Shown here: piece by piece, positions 1 to 15,332 of the stretch
Numbering within the stretch: position 1 is the first letter of the stretch
Layout of the letters: each line of letters starts with the position of its first letter
Assembly (NCBI RefSeq): GCF_001039355.2
Contig: NW_019775746.1
Location: 971,947-1,035,946, forward strand
Length of the DNA: 64,000 nucleotides
DNA from: Lingula anatina
Lineage: Eukaryota > Brachiopoda > Lingulata > Lingulida > Lingulidae
Direction: 5' to 3'
Translations under genes and position numbers: made by a program
The notes under the pieces: generated by a model
Seen by the model: only the letters and a program-made list of their open reading frames with translations
Database searches by the model: none
Told to the model about the DNA's origin: nothing

Positions 1-290
1 AGGTGTACGAATTCCACCAGACACTACCAAATATTTACATTCCTCCTCCACAGGAGCCTGGACCTTATCTGTCCTGATATTAGAAGTGTTTTCTGACTGG
101 CTGGGTTAGATAGGGGGGCCATTACTAGAATATTACCCATACTTCATCCACTGATGCATTCACACAAAGGATTAAATTAGACTTAAACTCTGACCACAGA
201 GCATCATCAGAACATTTAATCTCTAGCTTTATTTTGTGTTTAGGCCTCAGAAATCTTTTGAGCTTGAAGCAAGCATGTCTTTACACTTAC

Positions 291-397
291 CCATCATTAT
301 TAAAATCATCCACGGCCACTGAAGCACCAAAGTAAGCACCAAGCTGCTCTCCACTGATGTTAGCACGGTTAAATAGAGTCTTGTCATATACAGAAAC
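291..397 (-). CDS. Integrin alpha exon: FG-GAP blade with Ca2+-loop start
   Basis: This 107-base exon is flanked by an AG acceptor (right edge) and a GTAAGT donor (left edge). It enters in phase 0 and leaves in phase 2. It encodes [10 protein letters not shown], then [15 protein letters not shown] and DDFNNDG. The last motif is the start of a DxDxDG-type calcium loop of a C-terminal propeller blade. It is the most 3' exon in the window. Confidence 0.93.
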
Positions 398-3300
398 CTA
401 GAAATATAGGCAGAAAAACTGCTTCAATAAATGATTTTATAAAGATAATAATGTTAATTTTAAGTCTTTCTAGCCCTTCCAAAAGTCCACTTCTTTTAAA
501 TCCTATCTTTTGATCTGGTCATTTTCACACTCAATTTCATTATCAATTTATCAATTCACATAAAATTAATTTACAATTGTTTCTAAAAAAACTCATTTTT
601 ATTCGAATCTTTTATATCATATATCATTTTATATAAAATTTATTACTGCTTTAAAAATACTGGATTATTTCTTTATGTCATATTATATTATATCATCATA
701 TCACATTGTTCTACCTGGCCCAGTAGTTTATTGCCTCTGGGTACACCTGCCACGAAGTCAGGATCATTGTCTCCCGTGAATTCACCTGTAGCACTGGAGT
801 AACCTAGAAACAAAGAAATCCATAATTAAGTAGTACACCATGATTGTTATTCTAGTAAGAACTGTAGAATTATGGCCCAAGGTGAGAAATTATCATTTTG
901 AATGAATCTAGGAAACTTCATGCTGTCAACAAATTTAAGTTGTTTGAGAATTCATTACGGACTATAAAAAATCATATTATACAGAAAACTGCTTAACCAT
1001 ACTTTCCAGGAATTATTTAAACATATAATTTATATAAACACATAATTTCATTTTACTCAGCATGTAAGCTCATCTAAGAAATTAGTCTCTAGCTTGAGAT
1101 AAGTTAGCCATTGTTTTCTGTAAGATCAGATATCATAACAAACATCCACATGGGAGATGCTGTAGTTCGGTAATTGAGATGAATAATTTTAGACCATCAT
1201 AATGGAAAGAAAACATAAAATAGTGCCAACTTCCTGCTACAACAATTAGGGGCTGTATTCCTGACCCGAGATTTCATTATTGCTCAGGACTGTTCAGACA
1301 TGAACTTTCTTCTGCCTGATATATGGGGTCTTAGACTGGGTTCCTATACTAAGATCAGTCTATCAGGATCCAAGGGGAGATCAATCTATCAGGATCAATC
1401 CATCTCCAATGAAGCTGCTAAACGATAATTAATTACCCCCTAGCAGCTTCAGTAGGCGTGACAGGCATCTAAGCTGCTTAAGATGATTGCAATTTAAAGA
1501 GAATCCCCTTGAAGATAGATCGATCCACAGCTAGTCTGACAGGGCCTGGGAATGATACCTTAGTTGTTGAGAATAATTATAAGCAGCTAATATTAAGACC
1601 CATCACAGAAATGGGCAACTTTTATCAACATACTCTGTATTTTGAAGTCATCTTTTTGAGCATATTATATATTTCTGCTAGATCCTTTACAAATACACAC
1701 AAATTTCTGAAGTATTCCAGCTGACTTTATCTAAATATATTACCTGGTTTATTTTGGCACTTCTCTCTTTATTTGTTGGGTTAACAGAGAAGAATTGTGT
1801 TTTCACTGAAGTTTAATAAGATGCTGTTAAAGCACATCCCTTTAATCTAATTCATCCATATGGTAAAACTGCATTGTGTGCAAGAATCACTGAAATGTCC
1901 ATATTTTTTACATGTGCTTAAAATGTTCAGGGTACCTTCACGTATTCGTACGGAACTCCTAGATGATGCATTTATGTGTACACACACTTATCTGTACACA
2001 TAAACACACACACACGGCATGAGTGTATACATGCAGGCTCCTGAGACCAACCCCCACCCCCCCCCCCACCCCCATGAACACCATGTGATGGAAAGGTTAA
2101 AATACTGTATCAATTGTTGAATCAGAGACAGTCATTAAAATAAAACCCATGATATAAAATGCGATATTGTATCATGAGAGTTGGTGCATTAGCTCTCATT
2201 TGCCCAGAAAGATCAGTTGTGTTCTAACAAGCACTGCATGTTGGATTTATAGTAGTAGATCAATGGCTAATAAAACACAGGGTTAACCTTCTCCCAAATT
2301 ACGAAAAAGGAAATAATCTCTTTTCTCCTAAAGCCGTTTTTTTCCTTTGTTGATAATGATGCACTTTGAAGTCTCTGCCTTTCTTTTTTTCCATTTGTAC
2401 ACATTTACCACCCTAACAAAACAGATCATGACAAAGAAAAAAAGGACTCTGTCTGATCTTTGCTAACATAATGCCTGTATATAGCCATGACAACAGTTCC
2501 CACATGACCATATCTGAACTGATTTGAACTAGATTCAAAGATATTTTAACAAACAGTTCTATAAAGATATTTGCATAGACATTGGGATCTCCAGTGAGGC
2601 AATCTGTTCACTTATTTTGCAAGTCGGACTGTATTCGGTTTCAATTATTTTGTGTGAATGGCCCTGACTAATGAGAGCACATTTGAATCGTTTGTCTGTG
2701 GACTCACACCATATTCAATTACATTCCTACCACCATCATAGTGCTTGACACTTTCTTTACCTTAAGTAGCTTAATTTTTTTTTTTCAGAAGTCTGTCCAT
2801 TCCTCCCTAACAAGGGCAGTCTAAATTAACCACCAATGCAGAAGGACAAGTATTTTTTTTTTTTTTTTTGGTCCATGTTTTTTGAAGCTTGAATAACAAC
2901 AAAGTGGGTACATGACACCAACCGCTTGTCTGTAGTAATCTATACAAGTGGATACAATCAGTTGAGTGTGGTCAAAGAATGGTGGCTACAATTTGTTCCC
3001 TGGGTTCACTTTTATTAAACTTGGAGTCTTTCCAGCACCAATTTATAACTGAAAAAGTAAAATCCTTTTTTTAAATTTAAAATCTTACCAATACCAAGCT
3101 TTTTTTCATCAATTCAAACAAACAGTTATTTGAATGACACTCTGGGGCATTTTCATTACCTTGAAGAATTACTTCATTCTTGGAAGAATTGAGGATTATC
3201 ACATCTAAATGCAATGTGAAAATACTTGAGTCATTTTGACTCAGTTTTCCTTTACAATACAAGAATTTCCTTAACAGTCCAGCACAGTACTCACAGAATA

Positions 3301-6300
3301 TTGTATGTGGTTTTTACATTCATCAAGTAATAAAAATCAAGATGTCAGCTGACTGTCAACTTTGCCAGCTATTGCATACAATTACTGTCCAACTACATCA
3401 AATCCCAAAACCTCAATCAAAAATTGGCACAAACTTCTCAAATGAGAGCATTCAATTAAAAAATGTACAGTGAAAATTTGGCACGAACTGACTAAAAGAG
3501 AATATTCACGAAAAAGTTGCACTAGTCCTGTATTAACTCCTACACTGTGTATCATAAATATGCACTTCATGTTTCCATAGATCCTGTGTCTAGATCTCAA
3601 AACTGATAGGATGGATGCTGGCGACATAACAATACTGAAGATGACTGTGTTTATCTATTGGAAACAGTCCACCATAAAAACCACATTGTATCTAGGGTAT
3701 GCTGCACAAGGTGCTTGTGTGATGTTTGGCGATAATTTGTCTGTTTGTGTTTTGACTTGAGTTTTTTTTTTTTCCTTTTTGGTGTTTATGTGTTTATACG
3801 GATCCTTCACCATAAATTTATGTTATTTTTGTTTGAGTTCCGATTCATGTGTATGACACTTATAATTTTTGTTTTTGTGAATGGGTACGTGTGTATGTAT
3901 GTGTGTGCATGTGAGAGAGATAGAAAAAAAGAGAGATAGAGAAAATGAGACATAGAGAGAAAAGAGAGGGAAAGAGCTGAAAATAAATGAAACTTGACAT
4001 TTTTGGTCATATAAACTCCCATATTTAGCAATAATTTTTAATACAGTTTCATGTGCCTAATAAAATAAGGGTTCCAATATCAAAAGCCACACATTCCCTG
4101 ATAAAACACCATCATTAATACTTACCTAAATAACTGTCATCGTATTCCTCTGACCCTTCACTTGTTTTTGGCATGTCTCTTCGGTCGTTCAGATTTATAG
4201 AAAAGAGCTGGCCTGTAAAATAATAGCAATGAGTTTGAACTGCTGGTAATTATTATGAAAATCTTTCTTAATACTAGTACTTTCGTTAATACCTGGACTA
4301 CAGCCAGACTAATTGGAGGGATAATAGAAAGTTGCATTGTACATGTGCTCACCAAGGGTTTCAAAGGATACTGGAAACAGCAGTGGCTAGTAAAGCTGAG
4401 TTTCCAGTTTTCTCTTAACTCAGGGTGCATGCATGTACTCAGACCACAATGACTGCCATATAAGATTGCTTAAGATTTTCACTGATCATGTGCAGACATG
4501 TACAGGCCTAACCAACTACCAGACTCGGCACCTAAGGATCCTGAATTAACCGGTATATCGGACCACACTACCCGTTTTCAAGGTGTGTGTCAGATCGCAT
4601 TTCGGAGTATCAGTCAGAACACCGACAGGATGAGCTCACGCTCGGCTGTCACCTTGATTGGATAGTAAACGACTGTCGTATTTAATCGCTATATGATTTT
4701 AAAACCGGGTGCATAAATTTGAAAGCCACCTAGATGAACCTTAGACTGCCACATTCATCTAATACAATGCAAAAAAAAGCCCTATCAAAAGTGGTTAAAA
4801 CATTCAAACCGAATGTCGTAAAGTCCCCATATACCCCCATAGAGACGATGAAATAGAGTACTCTAAAGTAAGAGTACTGTTTAAGGCTGTTCAGCCGAGC
4901 GTGGATGGGCTCGCAGTTGTCCTACAAAATTTGTTCTGGGGTATGATACTACGAAATGCTATCTGACACACACCTTGAAAACGGGTAGGTTGGTCCGATA
5001 TACCGGTTAATTCAGGATACTTAGGTGCCGAGTCTGGTAGTTGGGTAGGCCTGATGTAGATGTAGCTGGTCACAACTACCAGTCACATAAAATTAATATA
5101 TGCTAGACATATTAACACTAATCTAGTTACAGTAAGACCCCATTTCCATAGATTTTAGATCGATCTATCCCTTTGGGGAGTCTCACTAGATTACTGTCAG
5201 CTTAGCCGGCTTAAGCGTCTGTCCCGCCTACTGAAAGCTGTAAGGGGGTAATTAACTATGGTGCGCACTCGGCTGACTGCAATTTAGCTTGAACCCCCAG
5301 GGAGTTAGGTCGATCTAAATCTTAATCCTTGGATCGATCTAAATCTCTGGGAATACACCCTAAGTCCATGAGCATCCCTCCTGACATGTACTATTAACAC
5401 AGCACAATACTAAAATGTAAACCTCATCTCTCTTATTACACAAGTTAAACATTGTTTTAGTCATATTACTATTTAAACAAGAAGTAACTACTGTCTTCCA
5501 ATTAACTATAATTAACCAAGCAATGAGATACAGTGGATCAGGGCACACTTAATTCACAGTTTCCATCCAGTATTCAATTTGAATGTTTTAGTTTTAACTT
5601 TTTAGCCTGAATGTCCCTTTTCTGAAAGATTTACATACATAAATACATTTATCTTTTCATACTTTTCAGCCTTATTAAGTGTAACAGAGGCTTTAGAGAG
5701 TGCCACATCTTCTTCAGACACAAGCCTACCCCCGCCACCAAACTTTCTGCATGAAATGATGAATAAGAAGGTTGTCATTCTCTGCCAGGGATTTACTTAG
5801 TTTTGTGCTGAAATGTCAGTTCATGGTCTAAGTTAGTCCTGATGTGAACTGAGCAAAGCTAATTTTGTGTCTTATTGGAGGACATTCTTCAGAAATAATT
5901 AAGGGCACTGTCCATAAGATGTGACCCCCCTGTTTTTGTAATAAAGATATCCCTATCCCAGCTCTTTGTTCCAGCAATAAATATAATGGACCGATTATTT
6001 TTTTTCAACAAAGGAAGCTTTATTCATGAGATTGGCAGTTTAATATGAGCACTTTTTTTGTAGAATTAATATGACAAAGGCAGCAGTTTACACAAATGTG
6101 GAAGAAATTTAGTTGGCAAATTAAATATACATTTAGTTGTTTCTACCCATCCTTTTCCTGACATTTAACTACTGTGGCACTTGCATCGTTTTTTTTTTTT
6201 TTTTTTAATTTTTGGGCTAAAATATTTCATATTTCCATTTTTACAGGTTATCATGACCACTCATCCGAAATATTATTAACAATCTAAAAAAAATGTCAAC

Positions 6301-9150
6301 ATGACAGGAAGTCTTTAAGAGAAAGATTTTATCTCTTTTTTAATGCCTTATACATTTGCAAGTATTTAAAATTGAAAAAACAAGTCAAACTGTGAGAGGA
6401 CGTGTAAACAAAAAACTTCTCTCCACTGATTATAAGAACCAGATTTTAACCACTTCCATGGCTACCATTTGGCAATGTTTAAATCTGACTGAGAGTCACA
6501 CAGGCCGAAAAAATGGCCAGGAAGTGGACAAAGGTCATACAAACAAGTGGTTCAGGGCACAGCCTGTGTGGTCAACAGCCCTAAACATGGATATCATAAT
6601 GTGGTAACAACTTCTGTCCAGTATGCCACCAAACCTGGCCTCTTTCTGACCCCAATAAATTTCTGACCCCATATGAAGAAGAGCCTTCATTTCCTATCAT
6701 AATTTTGTGTCAAGGCTGTTAAATTCATGTTCATGATAAATATTTATTGGGCTTGCAATGCAGAAAATGTAAACAGTGAAAAATGATTTAACATGTTTTA
6801 AATGAATACTTTTTTTCCAATTTAACATTAATTTGGGGTTAGAGAAATAAAGAATAAATAAGCTTAAATTAATGAAAATGCTTCCATAAGCATTACACTC
6901 AGCTCAGCAATATCAATTGCAATCAACCTGGTGAGTCCACAGTTTGTCCAGCATGTAAACCAGAGCAGAGTATTAAGGTTCTGCATGAAACAAAAAAACT
7001 GTGAATAAAACCCATGGCATTTAATGCAGATAAGAGAACCATTTCCCCTGAGAATACAGCCCTGGGTTCAATTAACATACCTGGTTGAAAAAACTAACAC
7101 AGGTTTAGGGAAATAAACACCATTTGGGAATGGCTACTGCAGGGACACCCTGAGTTGGCACTGGGGAGATAACTGGTAACAAACCTTTGCATTATCAGTA
7201 CTATCGACACTGAATGATCCCGAATTCACCAGTAGATCGGACCACACAACCCGTTTTCAATGTGTGCATCAGTATGCATTTCGGAACAAATTTTGAGATG
7301 AGATGCACTATTTTCCAACCCCGCTCAGAATCAGCGCTATCACATTGCATACTAGGCAAGAGCAATGTCGCATCTGATACTTTGTAGCGTGTACTGACAC
7401 ACACCTTGAAAATGGATAGTGTGGTCCGATCTACCAGTAAATTCAGGATCATTGGGTGCCAAGTCTGGTAGTTGGGTAGGCCTTCCTGTGTCATTGATGG
7501 AAACTGTGAAACACAGGGTGGTAGTATAGCTGGCCATGCAGAAATGGAGGCATGTCAGTGTGGCTGAGAATCTGGTTTCCTTATGACCCCCCTCCCCCAA
7601 AAAATTGATAATCCTTAAGAGACAAGGGCCCCATAACTCGGAAGCATAGTGCATTGCGACCGAACACAAGCATCTTGATTCCATAACTCGCCCATACTCA
7701 CCCCATATAATACATTGTAGCCTCTATGTGATATCGTTATTCGCAATATGCGATGTTTTCTAATAACAGGGCCCAGCCTATAAACAATTAAATTGTCATC
7801 TTACAAATTTAGTCTTGATAACTTACCTTGCCAGTAGTAGGCTCCGACAGCACCAACCAACAGCCTTTCTCCATCCTAAGTGATATTAATAAAAGACATA
7901 AGTTTAAGTTATCTTTGTAGCCATTATTACTGCAGAAATAAATATGGTTCTTTACTGATTATTAACCCAACATGACAGATTATTATGCAACATACTGGTA
8001 TAATATAAAAAATATCACATAAAACTAGTGGTAAAACATACAATAGATTATTTTGAAGTACAATATTGAAATAGAAAGATTATAAATGCTTAGATCTAAC
8101 AACCCCAATCACCAACTGCAAACCTTGGTATATAAATTTAAGTACAAGGTGGAAAAGCATTCAAGAGAAAGGTAAAAAATGGTCCACCGATTCTCGTCAA
8201 AATATTTTAACGATTGTATTCAGAGGCATCAGAAGTTCAAAGCACCAGTAACATTGCAACACAGTGACAACTTCACTACCAATCATTTACCTTCATTTTG
8301 GCAATTCATTCATTCATTTAAAAAGGTCTACACAGTATGCTTATTTATGATGATTAGAATTTAATGCACAAAGATAATAGTTTTTTAGAATCACCTAATA
8401 TTATAATATGCGAATTAAACTTCTAGCAAATAAATCATAATTTTCTAGAGCATCATGGGTTGATATTTGTTTTTAATAATAAGCCCTACTACTAAAAATG
8501 AATAAAAGCCAAATTTTACTATGAAAAATTAATATTTTGGTTATGGAGTATTTATAAGGAGATATTCAATTATATAATGACAGGTACACTGGATTTTATA
8601 AATACAATTAATATGTGAAAACACTATAAATTTCATAGTGCTGTGAAGCAATTTTATTACTCTATCTGTTGTTAAATAAATAATTGTTATGTATCTAGTT
8701 AACATAAATAGAATGGCTGTGCACAAATAATAATTATCATACCACGTCTAGTTTCAAAGCTTCAACCAAAGTGATACAAGAACATACCTTTTTAAGTGTA
8801 GATTCAGCATTTAAGAACCTAGTGAACAAACCAGATGATTTTTTTTCCAAATCAATTCCAATAAATGTGGTTTTTCCATTAGGCATAAGAGGTAACACTT
8901 TTCAGAGGTGAAAATAATCAATAACTCATTAGACACCTATCAATAGTACTTGGGTGTGCCCCCATTATTTATTGGTCTAAACTGAATTTGGTTTTTAGAT
9001 GGGGCCTACATGTAGGTATAGCTAACATTCATCAAGCTTGTGAAGTGTTTGTTTTCATGTTTATGAAGCTGAATGCCATTCCCAGATTTCTGTATTCACA
9101 AGCTGAAAGCTGCTTTTCATTTCCTTTTTCTATTAATTCTACATTTTCTG

Positions 9151-9194
<44 letters not shown>

Positions 9195-11542
9195 ATAGGT
9201 AAAGATATTTTTGTAAGGGGGGGGGGGGGGCACTTCTATTATTATTATAGCTTCAGCACTAACAGCACCCAAGCTGCTCCTGGACACATGTAATATGTAC
9301 TAGTAATAACCCATATATACAAGTACAGGTATGCTGCCTGTATTCCCCTCTTTCTGACTAAGTTTCCCTGGCCTACAGCTTATATTGACACCTTCCAGAC
9401 CACTTCAGACAAAACTTGACATCTAAAAGACAAGAACACTTTGAATTTCCCGGAGAGCCATTAAAGCGAGGAACAGCTAGACAACCTGATGGATTAATTT
9501 CCCAGAAATCAATTGGGCAACAAAGAAAAGATTTCCATCACTGTCCAAGTAGCTGTAAATTTTCAAGAAAGTAATGAGACATCACAGGAAGACGGGGGTC
9601 TCTGGTGACCTAGGAATTCAATTTCCAGGAATATATTGCTCTGTCAGCTAAGACTTAACCTGCCAGTTTAGAAAGTGCAAAAATTATTACATGTACACCA
9701 GAAAGACATGCCCACTGATGATCTGAAATATATCTTCTTACTTAGCAATATTCAGTGTCACAGACCTTTTGCCAGTAATTTTTAGATGGGTCATCTTTTG
9801 GTAACAGTAATTATTTCACATGACATAAAATCCAATTTGTCGTTTATTTATCATTAAAATTGAAATACAGGCAATCCTCAAATGCATTTCAGCTTGGGCA
9901 ATGATTTTTCACTACGGAGGTTATTTCTCATTTTTTTCTTCAGTCTCATAAGTGCAAACATTGCCTCATTTAAAAAAGCTTTTCACTAATCACCAAACCC
10001 CACAATTCCCCAGATGTTGTCAACCCCAGGGGGTTCATCTGATGAGGCAGATTAAAGACATGATTAAGTCATGTTACCTGAGCTCACACCTGGGGAACTC
10101 TCCCACTATCTGTACCTTCCTGCCTTACACCTGTTCTATCTGCCCTGCTGCCAAATATCTGACTCAAAAAATGTGGGATTATCTTTGTCATAAGCTCTGG
10201 AGCCAGCTCATAAAAGAACTTGAGTATTACCAGAATTCAGCATGAGCATGCCTTCAATACTTGCCTGATATGTGTGTAGACCTGGACATTTTCCTTTCTA
10301 AATTTGCCAGCCATTGAAAAAAAACTAGCACCTGCAGTCTTCTACCTTCTATAATATAACACATGTTCTCAGTGCACTACCTAACACATGACTGAGGAAA
10401 GTTTGACTTATCTTCATAGGAGACTCATCAAGTTTTTTTATATGAGTCTGATATTTCTAGAACCTTCTAATTCATTCTTCTTTCTGTATATTCCCAAATT
10501 CTACTCATTAGCAAGAATTCAAAACAATTTAAACTTGAAATTTTATTGTTGTTCAACTTGATTATTTATCAAATCAAATATTCATTTTTATCATGCAGCT
10601 TAAAGGGATAATAACTCTTCGTTTTAGCCAAAAAAATGAATTTTCCTGCAGTAAATAACAATTTTCCCATACTTACCAATGGTTAATGAATCCATTTTTA
10701 CATTCAAAGTTAGTCCCTGGTTTTTTTTTCTAAAAAGTTTGTTTTTTTTTGTTATAATCTCTTAAGAGATTATAACAGAGTATAGCCATCAATGGAGGTC
10801 ATGTGGTCTAAAGACAAGCTCAGATATCAGAATAATAGCTATAACTGCAGTTTTTGTGGTACAACAGAATATATTATATTTCTATGAGTTGTTCAAAATG
10901 TTTTGATTATGAAATATAGATATCATATGAAGAGTTATTATCCCTTTAATGCTTTGTTCAAAGTACAACACTTTTGTTTCCCTTAATCAATTCTTCATTC
11001 TCGACCAGATTTCTATTATCTGTTCTTACCACACATCTGAGTCAGAAAAATGAGACCTTATCTTCATTTCCTTCAGCTTTTCAGCTAGGTACATTTTTTT
11101 CCTTTGGGGAGAATTTTTATTTCACACTGTCTGACTATGTTATGACTAAATGCATATCAATTTCTTTAAAATTCACTAAATCATTCCTACTTCCTGACAT
11201 AGAACACATTTTGATAACAAGTTCTTGCTTAATTCTGTCTTTTTTTATAACAAGGTAATTATTTCATTAGGCACTTATGTACAAGTAGCTTAAATCCCTT
11301 TAATTTGGTGGATAATTGGATTTCAAAACAAACTAGGAAGTCTCCCCACATACTCTAATGTGTGTATATCCTCACTTGTCTAGGCCCATATCTGCCTTAT
11401 ACAGAGCTCCATTTATTAGGGAAAATGTTGCGATGAAACCACAAAAACCAAATCCTGAAAGGCAGACTTCTGATATCATCTCTCTATCTCCCATACTTTT
11501 ATGTCCTTTTCCTGTCTGCATTACACTAGTACATCCCAAACT

Positions 11543-11611
<69 letters not shown>

Positions 11612-12969
11612 CTCTNNNNNNNNNNNNNNNNNNNNNNNNNNNNNNNNNNNNNNNNNNNNNNNNNNNNNNNNNNNNNNNNNNNNNNNNNNNNNNNNNNNNN
11701 NNNNNNNNNNNNNNNNNNNNNNNNNNNNNNNNNNNNNNNNNNNNNNCTCTCTCTCTCTCTCTCTCTCTCTCATCTTCACCCTTCTTCCTTAAATTCGCCA
11801 TTGCCCACCTCTCATTCAGCAAAAATCCAGGAGGGAATTCCTTTATCACCTGAGAGAAAGAGACAGGTGATAAGGAGTCCACATTGGTCAGATATGAAAT
11901 ACCTAGAATTTCCTAGACATGACCAATAGAAATCACCATAAAGTATGGCTATACATAGTCCTGGACAGTCCTCTGTGTACATTAATAGATGCCACTCCAT
12001 TTTACATGCCATTGTTCTCAAAATACCCCTTTGTAGTGACCTTATTTCAAAAAAACATTTTTTTTTGGGGGGGGGGGATAACAGATATTAAGGGGGAGAG
12101 AGAGTACGAAACTGAACTATGCCCCCCTCTCATCATAAAATCCTGAACCCAGCCCTAATAATAAGCTTTGCTTGAAAATTCCTCCAACTATACCCACACA
12201 AACTATTCCTCAACACTGACTTTTCTAAAGCCTTCACTACAGACCAATTTATTTATCTAATCTCTCACCCATCAATTTTGATTTTTATTTATCATTTCTG
12301 TCTGAAGTGCTGCCCTGATTAAGAATAGGAAATAACATGCAAATACCTGATGTGCAGTCTCTCACCCTTTTTTTCTGTGAGATAAACTATCTGAAATGAC
12401 TGGATTGAAAACCATTTCCCAATCAGTGACACTGAATTCCGCAGTAATCACTCTCTGGGCTTTATCCCGTCACTGGAAACCTGGACCACTCAGCCTAAGA
12501 TCTCTTCTCAAAGCTTTCAAATTACAAGCCAAATTCACACTGTGGACATCTAGAACTTTTCTGAACTGATCCAATTGAAGTAAGGGATACCATTCAACAT
12601 TTTTGCTGATTGCAATAAAAATGGTGGCTAGACAGCAAATCATCAAGCAATCCATTTTCAGCACAATGTAAACCTGAGTCAACAGATTTACATTTGGTCT
12701 TAAGTATTTGTAACTTTGACCAACTGAGAAGTGATCTGTAAAAATCCACTGTGAACCTGTCTCTAGTCTATATATACTAAATCCTCCCTAGGAATTTCAA
12801 CCTCTTCACCCCTTCCTGACCTGTACTTCATTCATTAAAGCTACAGCCCTGTATCACATCAGATTACTGAGAGCTGGTATTCCTCTGGAATGATTTGCTT
12901 TATAAAACAACAGAGAGAAAACCTGAGGCTCACCTATCACCAGTGATGTTTTGATTTCTACTAATTTTT

Positions 12970-13017
<48 letters not shown>

Positions 13018-15252
13018 GGTGGTCTTGGTTCAGTTTAATTGGTGTTCTTCATCAATTACCTTGTTAAATCTCTGTAAACTACAGGTGACTATTAAGTTGT
13101 TTAAAGCTAGAAGTGCAATTTGTCAAAATTAAACCTCCTTAACATTTGTCTAGACCAATCATCCTGTCAAAGAGTGTTAAGTTAAACCATTTCATCTCCA
13201 ACAAACTCTCAGCATTGCACTCTTGCATTCCAAATCACAGGCCACTTGGGAAAATTGAAATTAGCCAATTTTCTCTGATCTCAATTCTTTTCTTTTCAAA
13301 ATTTTTTTACACATTTTGGTCAAGAGAATATAATACAGTTCCTCACATTTTTACCATTTCTGCTGACACTAATTAGTTCAAATATTTCCACACAATTCTT
13401 TTTCAAAAAATATTTTATATCCCTTGCTCATTGTCTATAATCTGGCTCCAAGTAAAAATTTATTCAGGTATTTCTTATTATTTTTAGATGTTAGAAATTA
13501 GAAAGATTACTGTAATTTTACACATGAGAGTCTGATTTCTAAAAAAAAAGGTCCAAATTCAGCAACCATGTAATGACTATTGAAATATGAGAAGGATAAT
13601 CTACCCAAAGTATTCAAAATGCAGCTCGGTATCAGAGAGTAGGGGTAAGCTTTTGCAGAGATAATATGAGCTCTTGCTTTTAGAATACTCTTTACTGGTT
13701 ATTTTCTTAAGATTCTTACACTGGGTTATTGTATTTCCAAATTAATTGGCTACATTTCTCTCAATTTGAGCTTTATTTTCTTTCAGTAACAGTATATGGT
13801 ATCAGCATTCAATTCCCCACAGTTTGAACAAATAAAATGTTTATTTTGCCTACACTAACAGAGAGAGAACATTGGTCATTATTAAGTTAACAATAAACCT
13901 GTAATTAATTATGATACAGGAACAAGATGCAATTCACTGTTTGAAAGACAATCTGAAATTAAACATTCATTAACATTTATTTAACCATGAAAAAAAAAGG
14001 AAAAAAAGAATTGCTTAGGCTCCATAGATTTCATACAAAAAAAAGCACCTAAATGAAGCAAAAGAAAGATAATTAATGAATCAGGTAACAAGATCTACAG
14101 AAGATTTTTAAAAACACCAAACAAAGAGAGAAATAAAATAACAAGATAGTCAAGACCTCATTTTCCATGCAATGTTTGTTTGCCCCTGTTTTTTAACCTC
14201 TCCCACCCCCACCCCCCAGAATTTTCTTCGTGTGAAAAACAGCCACATATAAATCCTGATGTCCTGTCAAAGTGACAGTTCTGCAGTAATTTCCCAGTGT
14301 GTGCTATTTATAGCCTACTAGGGAATTCTCTTCCTATTTGTGTTATTTATGGCAATCAGAGTATACCCCTTACAATTTATGGCAATCAGAGTATACCCCT
14401 TACAAATTTTTGAGGAACCAAATATATTTTGCCATAATATGATAAACACATAAGAATAATTGCCAAAACATAATATATTTGATCCAACACTGTATAACAA
14501 TCAAAGAAAGAAGACTGTAAAACAATCAAATAGAGAAGCCCAATGAGAATTGACACTGAGAAGGAAAACTCGTCCTGTATATTGTAAATAATCACTCCTT
14601 GCCACAGTGTAAGGCCTTGTTCATTAAAATTACACTGCCACTTTCTGCAGATTATAGTCACATGAAACAAATATGATAAAAACCAACAAAATCTATTTGC
14701 CACAAAAATGTCACATCATATATTACGTAATGCATTACCCCAGTTTATGTGTGACAGAACTCTCTTGGGAACTTCTTGCAGAAAGTTGCAGAGTAAGGCC
14801 TTAAACTAAGACAACATCACCCCCACCCACCCCACAACATCAACCCCACTCCCACCCCACCCCTCTCTTACCCCCAGGTTTCCTTCCATTACCCCCAGGT
14901 TTTCCTCCACAGGTCAGCAAACCAGGAGTAGAATAGAGAATCAATCAATGTAGAATAAAGAAGCATACTAACAATTAACACCGCGCTGAAGCCTGCCTGA
15001 CATGAGCCTTGTCTGTGATAGCCCCAGGCCGCTGGAAAGGACAGAGACAGCTGAGATGGACTGTGCATATTATGGGGGTTCTGGTGACATCATGTGGGGA
15101 GGGGAGTAATGTCCAGTTGCTCTCTCTCTCTCTCTTTCTCTCACTCTCACGCACACACACACACACACACAGCCAAATTAACACACAGTCAATGACTCAC
15201 TCTCTATCACACCTACACATAATATTTTTTCACTTTCTCTCTCACTTATTTA

Positions 15253-15332
<80 letters not shown>

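Larger units (their letters stand above)
4213..7826. other. Integrin intron with three fold-back elements
   Basis: No exon is seen. It contains the long fold-back at 4504-5052, a GATCGATC-type element at about 5136-5358 and a shorter relative of the first at about 7199-7483. The rest is AT-rich unique-looking sequence. Confidence 0.6.

Noticed and set aside
8786-8890. Possible minus-strand integrin exon near 8790-8890
   Set aside because: The exons on either side already join in frame (LGD to DGERLL), and the translation has no integrin motif.
11358-11929. Long open frames on both strands across the first gap
   Set aside because: They are made of N and of CT/CA repeats, which are open in several frames by nature.
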